Positions 1 to 8,211 of a DNA stretch of 64,000 nucleotides are shown one piece after another. The notes under the pieces were generated by a model that ran no database searches, was not told where the DNA came from, and saw only the letters and a program-made list of their open reading frames with translations. A program made the translations under genes and the position numbers. The stretch lies in contig JAFALK010000097.1 in assembly GCA_019234295.1 (NCBI GenBank), forward strand, positions 1-64,000, read 5' to 3'. The stretch comes from Roseateles sp. GTDB lineage: Bacteria > Pseudomonadota > Gammaproteobacteria > Burkholderiales > Burkholderiaceae_C. Within the stretch, counting starts at the first letter, position 1; each line of letters starts with the position of its first letter.

Positions 1-477
1 CCCGGCTTTCGCTGGGGCACGAGCCTGCTGCCCGGCGACACCATCACGCGCGAGCTGCTGATGGACCAGACCGCCATCACCTACCCGAACGCCACGCTCA
101 CACCGATGACGGGGGAGCAGATCAAGGGCGTGCTGGAGGACGTGGCCGACAACCTCTTCAACCCCGACCCCTACTACCAGCAAGGCGGCGACATGGTGCG
201 CGTGGGCGGCCTGCGCTACCGCTGCGAGCCCACCGCCGCGATGGGCAGCCGCATCACCGACATGCGCCTCAATGGCAAGCCCATCGACGCCGGCAAGACC
301 TACAAGGTCGCCGGCTGGGCCTCGGTGCAAGAAGGCGGCGGCGCCGGGAACAAGCCCGTCTGGGAGCTGGTCGAGCAGTGGCTCAAGGCCCAGAAGGGCT
401 TCGTCAAGCCTCGCGTCATCAACTCGCCGGACCTGGTCGGCGCACAGGGCAACCCGGGCATCACCAGCGAGGGCTAA
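1..477 (+). CDS. soxB: SoxB thiosulfohydrolase, C-terminal part (5' truncated by window edge)
   Basis: The reading frame is open from base 1 and ends at TAA 475-477, so only the last 158 residues are present. They match the C-terminal half of SoxB, the periplasmic di-manganese enzyme that hydrolyses sulfate from the SoxYZ-bound intermediate during thiosulfate oxidation. Recognisable blocks are the ITRELLMDQTAITYP stretch, GEQIKGVLEDVADNLF, the GGDMVRVGGLRY segment and the terminal WLKAQKGF region typical of 5'-nucleotidase-fold SoxB proteins. It implies that the rest of a sox cluster lies upstream. No other sox gene follows; the next gene is of a different type. Confidence 0.93.
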   Translation, partial: PGFRWGTSLLPGDTITRELLMDQTAITYPNATLTPMTGEQIKGVLEDVADNLFNPDPYYQQGGDMVRVGGLRYRCEPTAAMGSRITDMRLNGKPIDAGKTYKVAGWASVQEGGGAGNKPVWELVEQWLKAQKGFVKPRVINSPDLVGAQGNPGITSEG

Positions 478-553
478 CCCGAGATTTCAGCGGAGTCCAA
501 CTCGCGCAAACTCTGACGTTCGCACGCGATGCGGCCACTCGGGGAGCGAGTTC

Positions 554-1921
554 ATGGACAAGGTTGCGGCTTTGGACGATGACGCCTGGGAAGACCTTCT
601 CAGCTTCATAGAAGAGCGGCGGGTCATTCCCATCATCGGACCCGAGCTGCTCGAAGTTCCCACCGAAACCGGCCCTCGCCTGCTCTACGACTGGCTGGCC
701 GAGAAACTCGCCGCCAAGCTCGGCGTCTCGATGGACGGCGTGCCGCCTCCTTGGAGCCTCGACGACGTCGTCAACCTCTACATCGCCGGCCGCGGCCGCC
801 GCGAGGAGGCCTATGTGCGGCTGCGGGCCATCCTGCGCGAAGCCAACTTCGGGCCGCCGCCCGTGCTGCGCCGGCTGGCCGCCATCCGCGATTTTGACCT
901 CTTCGTCACCACCACCTTCGACCCGCTGCTGGAGCAGGCCGTCAACTTGGAGCGCTTTGATGGCGCTGCCGGCACCGAGGTCCTGAGCTACGCGCCCAAC
1001 CGCGTGGCCGACCTTGGCAGCGAACGCGAGAGCCTGCAGCGGCCGGTGATCTACCACCTCTTCGGCAAGGTCTCCGCCGCACCGACTTATGTGATCTCAG
1101 ACGAGGACACGCTGGAGTTCATCTGCGCGCTGCAAAGCGAGCACCTCACGCCCGAGCGGCTCTTCCACGAACTCGAGCACAACCACCTGCTCTTCATCGG
1201 CAGCAATTTCACCAACTGGCTGGCGCGCATCTTCCTGCGCATGGCCAAGCGCCAGCGCCTCTCGGACCCGCGTGACGTGGGCGAGGTGCTGGCCGACGAC
1301 CACAGCGACCAGGACGAGCGGCTGATGAACTTCCTGCACCAGGTCAGCGTGCGCACGCGCGTGTTCAGCGGCGCCCACAAATTCGTGGACGAGCTGCACC
1401 GGCGCTGGCTGGCTCGCCAGCCGCAGCAAGTGGCGTCGGCGGAGCCCTTGCGCTTCGCCCCACCTGCCCGCGAGATGCCCGACAAGGCCGTGTTCATCAG
1501 CTATGCCCGCGAAGATCTGGCCGCCGTCAAGCAGCTCAAGGCCGGGCTGGAGGCCGCGGGCGTGACGACCTGGTTCGACATGGAGCGGCTCGAAGCGGGC
1601 GACGATTACGACCGCAAGATCCAGCGCAACATTGCCAACTGCTCCTACTTCATCCCCATTGTCTCGGCCACGACGGAGAGGCGCACCGAAGCGTATTTCC
1701 GCCGCGAATGGAGCTATGCGCTGGACCGCGCCCGCAACATGGCCGACGGCGCGATGTTCATCCTGCCGGTGACCATCGATGCCACCAACCCCGCCCAGGC
1801 GCTGGCGCCTGAGCGCTTCAAGGCCCTGCACTTCAGCCACCTGCCGGACGGCGAAGTGAGCCCGGAGTTCGCCCGCCGCCTGGCCGACGCCCGTAACTCG
1901 CACAAGGGAGCCCTGGCATGA
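554..1921 (+). CDS. SIR2-like/TIR domain fusion protein (candidate NAD-cleaving conflict effector)
   Basis: A 455-residue protein with two recognisable modules. Residues about 10-295 resemble the SIR2-like NAD-binding fold: an ERRVIPIIGPELL opening in place of the classical GAGxS loop, FVTTTFDPLLEQA with Asp123, and IYHLFGKV with His168. Residues about 308-440 are a TIR domain: KAVFISYAREDL, the TWFDMERLEAGDDY segment, and a candidate catalytic Glu385 in YFRREWSYAL. Both folds are known NADases or cyclic-ADPR enzymes in other bacterial immune systems. Activity here is inference, and the SIR2-like module is divergent. ATG at 554 is chosen because GGGGAG lies seven bases upstream and the domain starts there. 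It overlaps the STAND gene by four bases (ATGA), so the two are translationally coupled. Confidence 0.85.
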   Translation: MDKVAALDDDAWEDLLSFIEERRVIPIIGPELLEVPTETGPRLLYDWLAEKLAAKLGVSMDGVPPPWSLDDVVNLYIAGRGRREEAYVRLRAILREANFGPPPVLRRLAAIRDFDLFVTTTFDPLLEQAVNLERFDGAAGTEVLSYAPNRVADLGSERESLQRPVIYHLFGKVSAAPTYVISDEDTLEFICALQSEHLTPERLFHELEHNHLLFIGSNFTNWLARIFLRMAKRQRLSDPRDVGEVLADDHSDQDERLMNFLHQVSVRTRVFSGAHKFVDELHRRWLARQPQQVASAEPLRFAPPAREMPDKAVFISYAREDLAAVKQLKAGLEAAGVTTWFDMERLEAGDDYDRKIQRNIANCSYFIPIVSATTERRTEAYFRREWSYALDRARNMADGAMFILPVTIDATNPAQALAPERFKALHFSHLPDGEVSPEFARRLADARNSHKGALA

Positions 1922-4900
1922 ACGCGCGCGAACAGACGAGCGAAGACGCCAGCCTCAACGCCGAACACCCCTGGCTGGGCCTGGTCTCCTTCACCGAGGG
2001 GCTCAGCAGCTATTTTCATGGCCGCGAGGAGGAGGTGGCCGAGCTGGCGCGGCGCGTGCAGCGCAAGACCCTGACCATCCTCTTCGGTCAGTCGGGCCTG
2101 GGCAAGACCTCCATCCTCAACGCCGGCGTGGTGCCGCGCCTGCGCGGCCAGGGCTTCTGCCCGGTCTATGTGCGCATCGACTATGCGGACGCAGCGCCCA
2201 GCCCCTCGGAGCAGATCAAGCAGGCCATCTTGCGCGAGACGCGCGCCCACGGACAGTGGACCCAGGTCGGCATCGCCACCGAGGGCGAGTCGCTGTGGGA
2301 GTTCCTGCACCACCGCGACGACGTGCTCCAGGACGCCGACGGCAAGCCTGTGCTGCCCCTCTTGATCTTTGACCAGTTCGAGGAGCTCTTCACCCTGGCG
2401 CAGGCCGACGAGTCCGGCCGCGCCAAGGCCGCACTCTTCGTCGCGGACCTCGCCGACCTGGTCGAGAACCGCGCGCCCAAGGCCCTCGAGGCCCGCATGC
2501 TCGAAGACGATGCGGTGGCTGAGGCCTTCGACTTCAGCCGCAACGACTACCGCGTGCTCATAGCCCTGCGCGAGGACTACCTGGCGCCGCTCGAAGGCCT
2601 CAAGAGCCAGATGCCCAGCATCACGCAAAACCGCATGCGCCTGGCGCCGATGACGGGCACGCAGGCCATGGCCGCCGTGCGCGGGCCCGGCGGGCATCTG
2701 GTCAGCGAGGAGGTGGCCGCCGCCATCGTGCGCTTCGTGGCAGGTGGTGCGGAGCTGGCCAATGCCGAGGTGGAGCCGTCGCTGCTGAGCCTGATCTGCA
2801 AGGAGCTCAACGACGCTCGCCTCGAGAAAGGCCAGCGCGAGATCAGCGTGGACCTGCTGGCGGGCTCGCACGCCGCCATCCTGAGCGACTTCTATGAGCG
2901 CGCCCTGGCCGACCAGCCGGCCTCGTTGCGCGCCTTCATCGAGGACGTGCTCCTGACCGAATCGGGATACCGCGAGAACGTGGCCGAGGAGCGCGTGCGG
3001 CGGGAGTTCGCCGCTGCCGGCGCCGCGCCCGATGCCCTGCCACTGCTCGTCAACCGGCGCCTGCTGCGTATCGAGGAGCGCCTGGACCTGCGCCGCGTGG
3101 AGCTCACGCACGACGTGCTGTGCAGCGTGGTCAGCGCGAGCCGCGAGGCGCGGCGCGAACGCGAGGCGCGCGAGCGGGCCGAGCAGGAGCTGGCGGCCCA
3201 GCAGCAACGCGCCCGCGACGCGCGCCGGCAACTGCGCCGGGCGCGCCGTATCGCCGCCGTCTGCATCGTGCTGACGATCGGCGCCCTGGGTGCATCCGCC
3301 TATGCCTACTGGAGCTCGCAGCGCGCCGAGGCGGCCGAGGCAATGGCGAATGCCTCGCGCAGCCAGGCCGAGGGCCTGCTGACCTTCTTGCTCGACGATT
3401 TCTATCAGGAGCTCGAACCGCTGGGCCGGCTCGACATCGTGCTGCAGCTGAGCCAGCGCGCCGTCGACTATTACAAGAACCTGCCGCCCGAGCTGCGCAA
3501 CCACGACACCGAGCGCAACTACGCGCTGGCGCTGCTGCGCCATGGCGCCACGCTGCAGAGCCAGAACCTCTCCAAGGAGAGCGCGGCGCCCCTCGATGAA
3601 GCGTACACCCGCCTGCAGTCGATGTACGACGGCGGCGACCATTCCGAGATGACGACGACGGGGCTGGCAACGGCCCTGCGCGTGAAGGCGCGGCACGCCG
3701 TGCAGGACGGCTCGGCCACCAACGGCATCAAGGATGCCCAGCGCGCCGTCGACCTGCTGCGCGGGCCGGCCACCGCGCCGGGCGCTTCCCGCTCGCTGCG
3801 CCTGAGCTATGGCCAGATGCTGCAATTCCTCGGCTACACGCAAAATCGGGCCGCCGAGCTGGCGCCAGCCGTCGTCAACGACCGCGAGGCGCAGGCGCTG
3901 GCGCTGAGCCTGCTCGAGAACCATACCGACGATGAGCGCGCCCAGTACCTGTTCATCTCGGTCTCGCCCTGGCTGGTCGAGTCACTTAGCGAAGCCGGGC
4001 GCAAGGACGAGGCGATGCAGGCTGCTCAGGAAGGGCTCGAACGAGCCAATGCCTTGCTGCGTGTTCGCCCCGGCCACCGCAGCGCGCTCGCCGCCCGCGC
4101 CGTGATCAACAGCTACCTCGCGGGGATCGTGGGCGAGAACATGCAGCTGCAGCGCTCGATGGAATACAACCGGGCTTCGATCACGGACTGGATCAACATC
4201 ACTGGGAACGACCCCAGCAACGGCTCGGCCTGGAACAATCTGTCGGTGGGGTATTTCGGCCTCTACGCCGCGCTCAACGAGGCCGGCCGGATGCACGAAG
4301 CGATACAGGCGCTGGCGCAAGCCCAGGAGGCGATCGAGCGGACGCCCGAGACCACCTTCACCCTGATCAACCTGCGCTTCTGGTATGCCATCCACGCGCT
4401 GGCCCTGGCCGATATGGGTGACTCGGCGGGCGCACAGAAAAGCCTGCAAGGCCTGCATCAGAAAGGGGAGGCGCTGCTCGCGAGCGATCCGTCGCCAAAA
4501 CGCAGGGCCGGCGTTGCCTGCCTCAATGCCGGCACCGATCTGGGCTTGAAGTTGATCCTGGACGACACGACCGGCAGCCTCCAGCCGGCGCAGGCCGCGC
4601 TGGCCGCAGTTCGCGCCTTCGAGATCAAGGGCGCCGGGGACTCGCTTCGCCGTCTCACCTGCGAAGGCGCTAGCGGCATGTCTCTGGTCGAAGCGCTGTT
4701 CCGCCAGGGCCACCTGGCCGAGGCCGAACAGGCGGCCGCCACCTCGCTCGCCAGCTACAAGCCGGAGTTCATGGGCAACTTCGAACGCCGTCGCGACGCC
4801 AGCGACTTCGGTACCTGGCTCGCGCTGGCCCAGGCCCGCCAGGACAAGCTCGACGCAGCGCGCGCCAGCCTGGCGCCGGTCCTGCAGCTGCACCAGAGCC

Positions 4901-5115
4901 TGGTGGCCAAGAGCCAGGAGGATGCCTACGAGCGCTTCGAGCTCGCCCGTGCCACCTTCGTCCAGGCCCTGACGGAACCGGCCCAGCGTGGCGCCCTGCT
5001 GGCGCGCTCGCTGGCGCTGTTCAAGGCGCTGCCGGGCGAGATGCGTGCGCTGCGCTCCGTGCAGCTGTGGCAAGGCTGGGCCCAGGCCGAGCAGCGTGGC
5101 AAGGCTGGTGCCTGA
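1918..5115 (+). CDS. Membrane-anchored STAND NTPase (nSTAND1-type) with TPR-rich C-terminus
   Basis: A 1065-residue signal-transduction ATPase. The N-terminal NTPase has Walker A GQSGLGKTS (residues 57-65, Lys63) and Walker B LLIFDQFEELF (Asp152), preceded by PWLGLVSF and FHGREEE as in the nSTAND1 family. A basic, Arg/Glu-rich coiled coil (about 400-440) leads into one transmembrane helix (about 443-465). The remaining 600 residues are helical repeats of TPR type, beginning with LLTFLLDDFYQELEPLGRLD, a block I recall from TIR-linked STAND proteins. STAND proteins sense a ligand through the repeats, oligomerise with ATP and activate an effector. The coupled TIR/SIR2 gene is the obvious partner. 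What it senses cannot be told from the sequence. Confidence 0.85.
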   Translation: MNAREQTSEDASLNAEHPWLGLVSFTEGLSSYFHGREEEVAELARRVQRKTLTILFGQSGLGKTSILNAGVVPRLRGQGFCPVYVRIDYADAAPSPSEQIKQAILRETRAHGQWTQVGIATEGESLWEFLHHRDDVLQDADGKPVLPLLIFDQFEELFTLAQADESGRAKAALFVADLADLVENRAPKALEARMLEDDAVAEAFDFSRNDYRVLIALREDYLAPLEGLKSQMPSITQNRMRLAPMTGTQAMAAVRGPGGHLVSEEVAAAIVRFVAGGAELANAEVEPSLLSLICKELNDARLEKGQREISVDLLAGSHAAILSDFYERALADQPASLRAFIEDVLLTESGYRENVAEERVRREFAAAGAAPDALPLLVNRRLLRIEERLDLRRVELTHDVLCSVVSASREARREREARERAEQELAAQQQRARDARRQLRRARRIAAVCIVLTIGALGASAYAYWSSQRAEAAEAMANASRSQAEGLLTFLLDDFYQELEPLGRLDIVLQLSQRAVDYYKNLPPELRNHDTERNYALALLRHGATLQSQNLSKESAAPLDEAYTRLQSMYDGGDHSEMTTTGLATALRVKARHAVQDGSATNGIKDAQRAVDLLRGPATAPGASRSLRLSYGQMLQFLGYTQNRAAELAPAVVNDREAQALALSLLENHTDDERAQYLFISVSPWLVESLSEAGRKDEAMQAAQEGLERANALLRVRPGHRSALAARAVINSYLAGIVGENMQLQRSMEYNRASITDWINITGNDPSNGSAWNNLSVGYFGLYAALNEAGRMHEAIQALAQAQEAIERTPETTFTLINLRFWYAIHALALADMGDSAGAQKSLQGLHQKGEALLASDPSPKRRAGVACLNAGTDLGLKLILDDTTGSLQPAQAALAAVRAFEIKGAGDSLRRLTCEGASGMSLVEALFRQGHLAEAEQAAATSLASYKPEFMGNFERRRDASDFGTWLALAQARQDKLDAARASLAPVLQLHQSLVAKSQEDAYERFELARATFVQALTEPAQRGALLARSLALFKALPGEMRALRSVQLWQGWAQAEQRGKAGA

Positions 5116-5546
5116 TGCTGCGTTACGCGGCCCGCACCGACCCTGGCTTCGTGCTTCTTGCCGATGCCGGGACGGCCCGTGCGCGCAAGCGTGAATTCAT
5201 CGTCGAGGTGCGCTTCGCCACCGAGGCCGGCGAGCTGCAGACGCCCGAGGGCCGCGTGCAGGTGCAGGCCGGCGATGCCATCGTGCGCGACGACAAAGGC
5301 CGCCAATGGCGCGTCTCGCGCCACCATTTCGAAGCCAAGTACGAACGGCTTGACGGCGAGCGCTTCCGCAGCCGCCGCATCGAGGTCCATGCCCGGCAGC
5401 AGGACGAGGCCTTCGAGGTGCTGCTGGCCGACCACCATTCGCTTTTGCGCGGCGCCGCCGGCGACTGGCTCGTCGACTATGGCGACGGCAGCCTCGGCGT
5501 GGTGGCCGACTCGGCCTTCGCATCGAGCTACGACCTCTTGGACTGA
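5115..5546 (+). CDS. Small protein with two PGDYG-like repeats, third gene of the TIR/STAND operon
   Basis: A 143-residue soluble protein whose ATG overlaps the STAND stop codon by one base (TGATG), so it belongs to the same transcript. Two segments share one plan: residues 46-78 (VQVQAGDAIVRDD then WRVSRHHFEAKY) and residues 113-141 (GAAGDWLVDYGDG then VVADSAFASSY). Each has a Gly-Asp turn, a hydrophobic strand, a Gly, then V...F...Y. That pattern resembles the PGDYG family, small domains of unknown biochemical role. No catalytic motif or membrane helix is visible. By position it may be a sensor or adaptor for the STAND protein; this is inference. Confidence 0.7.
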   Translation: MLRYAARTDPGFVLLADAGTARARKREFIVEVRFATEAGELQTPEGRVQVQAGDAIVRDDKGRQWRVSRHHFEAKYERLDGERFRSRRIEVHARQQDEAFEVLLADHHSLLRGAAGDWLVDYGDGSLGVVADSAFASSYDLLD

Positions 5547-5555
5547 AGAGCGCGC

Positions 5556-6581
5556 ATGCCACTGCACCAATCGGTCCAAAGCCTGCTGCTGGTGGGGGTG
5601 CAACTTCACCATGCACCGGCCCCCGCGCCAGCCGCGCCACCGGCCGGGCTGCAGCCGCTGATCGAAGCCCTCAAGCCCGAGCACGACCAGTGCAACGAGC
5701 GCGCCATCGAATTCGGCCATCGCTATCGCAGCGCATTCTGGGCCTTGTACCTGCTCAGCGCCCTGGCCGTGCTCTTTGCCGTGCTGCCTGAGGGGCTGGG
5801 CTGGGCGGGCGAGCACCATCCGCTGCACCGCTACGCGCCGCTGTGGGGCGTGGCCGAACTCGCCGTGATCGCCGCCGTGGTCGCTACCTACCTGCGCGGC
5901 CACAAGCGCGACTGGCAGGGCCAATGGCTCAGCGCGCGCATGCAGGCCGAGCTGATGGGCTACTTGCCGCTCGCGGCCACGCTGCAGACCTCGCAGGCCG
6001 AGGGCTTCGCGTTGCGCTGGTACGCGAGCCTGGCCGACGGCGCCGAGCCCAGCGCCGAGATGCAACGCCTGCAGACCTTGTGCCAACAGCATGCCGCCGA
6101 GGCCTTGCTGGCCCTGGAGGGCATGCAGCGCGACGTGGCCCCCTGGGCCCGCTGGATGCGCGCCGTGGTGGCGGGCCAGCAGCACTATCACGAGCGCGTC
6201 GCGCACCGCTATCACGCCCTGCAGCACCGCGTCCACCAGATCAACGCGGCGCTGTTCGTACTCACCGCGCTTGGGACGGCGGCGCATCTGTTTTGGCACC
6301 AGTCCTGGCTGCTGCTGATGGCCACCGTGCTGCCGGCCCTGGGCGCGGCGCTGCACGGTGCACTGGCCCAGTCCGAGGCTTACCGGCTGGAGATGAACTC
6401 GCGGCGCCTGGGCGCCGAGCTGCTGGCCCTGCACGCGGCCATCGGCGCGGTGGATCTGTCGGCGAGCGAGACGGCCCGCCCGCGCCTCAGGGCGCTGGGC
6501 CAGAAGGCGCTGGATCTGATCCTCGCCGAACATCACGACTGGCACCAGCTCGTCCGTCCGCACCGTCTGCCTTTGGGCTAG
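5556..6581 (+). CDS. Four-helix membrane protein (SLATT/DUF4231-like), fourth gene of the TIR/STAND operon
   Basis: A 341-residue protein starting nine bases after the previous stop. It has two pairs of transmembrane helices, residues about 59-77 and 95-113, then about 230-248 and 250-270. A His- and Arg-rich helical segment of about 115 residues separates the pairs, and an 70-residue helical tail follows. Paired helices with long flanking coiled segments are the layout of the SLATT and DUF4231 membrane effector families found in bacterial conflict systems, which are proposed to form pores. The sequence match is weak, so the assignment rests on topology and operon context. An alternative is a membrane scaffold anchoring the STAND protein. 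Confidence 0.6.
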   Translation: MPLHQSVQSLLLVGVQLHHAPAPAPAAPPAGLQPLIEALKPEHDQCNERAIEFGHRYRSAFWALYLLSALAVLFAVLPEGLGWAGEHHPLHRYAPLWGVAELAVIAAVVATYLRGHKRDWQGQWLSARMQAELMGYLPLAATLQTSQAEGFALRWYASLADGAEPSAEMQRLQTLCQQHAAEALLALEGMQRDVAPWARWMRAVVAGQQHYHERVAHRYHALQHRVHQINAALFVLTALGTAAHLFWHQSWLLLMATVLPALGAALHGALAQSEAYRLEMNSRRLGAELLALHAAIGAVDLSASETARPRLRALGQKALDLILAEHHDWHQLVRPHRLPLG

Positions 6582-6614
6582 GCGGCAGACCTCGCGAGCC
6601 TCACAATCGGCCGC

Positions 6615-7313
6615 ATGCTGACCAAGCTGATCACGGGCCTGCTTTGTGCCGTCGCGTCCATGGCCGCCGCCGCCGATCCCGGCTATTACGTCGTCACTCC
6701 GTACAGCCAACCCGGGAAAGCCGCGGTAGACCTGCGCTACTGGTCGGTCTACACGCCGGGCCGCAGCACCGTGATGTGGCCCGAGATGGGCCTGCGCTAC
6801 GGCATCAACAGCCGCTGGACCACCGAGCTGCTGCTGAGCTTCGAGGGCGACCGGCTCACGCAGCAATCGCTGTCGAGCTGGAACTGGCAAAACACGCTGC
6901 TGCTCACCCAGGGGCAATACGACTTCGACCTGGGCCTGCACGTCCAGGCCATCCACAGCCCGGACGACGGCAATGGGCTCGAACTCGGCCCCATCTTCCA
7001 GACCGAGCTGGGGCACTGGCAACTCAATGGCAACCTGATCTTCGAGCGCTCGCTCTCGGACAGCAGCGCGAGCACCAATCTCAAGTACCAGTGGCAGGCC
7101 CTTTACCGCATGGCACCCGGCTGGCGCGCAGGCGTGGTGGGCTTTGGCGAGCTGGGGCCCTGGAACCACTGGTCGGACCGCGCCTCGCACCGCGCCGGTC
7201 CGACGCTGCGCGTGGGGCTCGGCGGCGTGGATCTGCAGGCCGGCTATCTCTGGGGCAAGGTCTTCGGACGCAAGGCCGAGATGTTCACGGCCGATCTGGT
7301 CTGGGGATTCTGA
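6615..7313 (+). CDS. Predicted outer-membrane beta-barrel protein, uncharacterised
   Basis: A 232-residue protein with a Sec signal (MLTKLITGLLCAVASMAAAA, cleavage near residue 20) followed by alternating amphipathic strands rich in Trp and Tyr. It ends in phenylalanine (DLVWGF), the classical outer-membrane barrel signature. No channel family is recognised. It starts 33 bases after the conflict operon but is of a different nature and may simply lie next to it. Its 3' end overlaps the convergent pseudouridine synthase gene by 29 bases. Confidence 0.75.
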   Translation: MLTKLITGLLCAVASMAAAADPGYYVVTPYSQPGKAAVDLRYWSVYTPGRSTVMWPEMGLRYGINSRWTTELLLSFEGDRLTQQSLSSWNWQNTLLLTQGQYDFDLGLHVQAIHSPDDGNGLELGPIFQTELGHWQLNGNLIFERSLSDSSASTNLKYQWQALYRMAPGWRAGVVGFGELGPWNHWSDRASHRAGPTLRVGLGGVDLQAGYLWGKVFGRKAEMFTADLVWGF

Positions 7314-8211
7314 GCGAGAGCCCGCTCTGGAACTCGCGCCGCGCGCCGGTCACCGGATCAGTGAAGGCCAGGTGCCGCGCCAGCAGCTGCAGGGGCGAGG
7401 AAAAGTCCGGCTCGGCCTCCTCAGGCTGCAGGCTCGGATAGATCCGATCGCCCGCGATGGGCAGGCCCAGGGCGCTCATCTGCGCGCGCAGCTGGTGCTT
7501 GCGCCCGGTGTGCGGCTCCAGCAGGTAATGCGCCAGCTCGGCGTGCTGCGCGATCAGGCTGATGCGCGTCTCGGCATTGGGTTCGCCGGGCACCTCGCGC
7601 ATCTGCATGAAGGCGTCTTCGCGCTCCTCGAGGCGGCTGCGGTAGACCATGGGCAACGCAAGCTCTGCCCGCCAGGGTGCGATCGCCTCGTAGGCCTTTG
7701 CCACGGCCCGGTCGCGGAACAGGGCCTGGTAGGCCGCGCGCGTCTCGGGCCGGATGGCGAAGACGACGAGGCCAGCCGTCTCCCGGTCGATGCGGTGGAT
7801 GGGCGAGAGCGTGGCGATGCCGGTGCGCTTGACCAGGCGCGTGAGCAGGGTCTGCTGCACGTAGCGGCCCTTGGGCGTGACGGGCAGAAAGTGGGGCTTG
7901 TCGGCCACGAGCAGCAACTCGTCCTGGAAGACGATGTGCTCTTCGAACGGGACCTGCGGCTCGGCGGCGAGCAGCCGGTAGTAGTAGAGCCGGCGATGGG
8001 CTCGATAGGGCGCGTCGGGTGGCAGCGGACGGCCGGCTTCGTCGAGCACCTCGCCGCGCCTCATGCGTTCTGACCAGTCCTCACGCTCGACCTTGCCCAG
8101 TCGCTCGGCCAGGAAATCGAGCACCGTCGTCCAGGCCCCCGGCGGGCAGTGCAGGGCGCTGGCCGCGACGCCGTCCAGCAGCGGCAGCGCCAACTTCTTC
8201 GGCCGGCTCAC
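7285..8211 (-). CDS. RluA-family RNA pseudouridine synthase
   Basis: Isomerises uridine to pseudouridine in rRNA or tRNA. The RluA signature HRIDRETAGLVV is present with the catalytic Asp near residue 142, and downstream blocks KAYEAI and PHTGRKHQLRAQM match the family fold. The GTG at 8211 is preferred: it makes a four-base overlap (GTGA) with the upstream gene, and no homology-like sequence lies before it. The N-terminal 85 residues do not form a clear S4 domain. Which RNA and position are modified cannot be assigned. The length of 308 residues is normal for the family. Confidence 0.9.
   Translation of the reverse strand: MSRPKKLALPLLDGVAASALHCPPGAWTTVLDFLAERLGKVEREDWSERMRRGEVLDEAGRPLPPDAPYRAHRRLYYYRLLAAEPQVPFEEHIVFQDELLLVADKPHFLPVTPKGRYVQQTLLTRLVKRTGIATLSPIHRIDRETAGLVVFAIRPETRAAYQALFRDRAVAKAYEAIAPWRAELALPMVYRSRLEEREDAFMQMREVPGEPNAETRISLIAQHAELAHYLLEPHTGRKHQLRAQMSALGLPIAGDRIYPSLQPEEAEPDFSSPLQLLARHLAFTDPVTGARREFQSGLSLRIPRPDRP

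Noticed and set aside
1714..3924. Long minus-strand open frame (736 codons) opposite the SIR2/TIR and STAND genes
   Set aside because: It is the antisense shadow of GC-rich genes: composition is Arg/Gln/Ala/His-rich and it has no recognisable domain, while the plus strand encodes clear STAND and TIR motifs.
6615..7313. Beta-barrel protein as fifth member of the conflict operon
   Set aside because: It is an exported outer-membrane protein of a type not known in STAND/TIR systems, and the 33-base gap is larger than the spacings within the operon; linkage is possible but unsupported.
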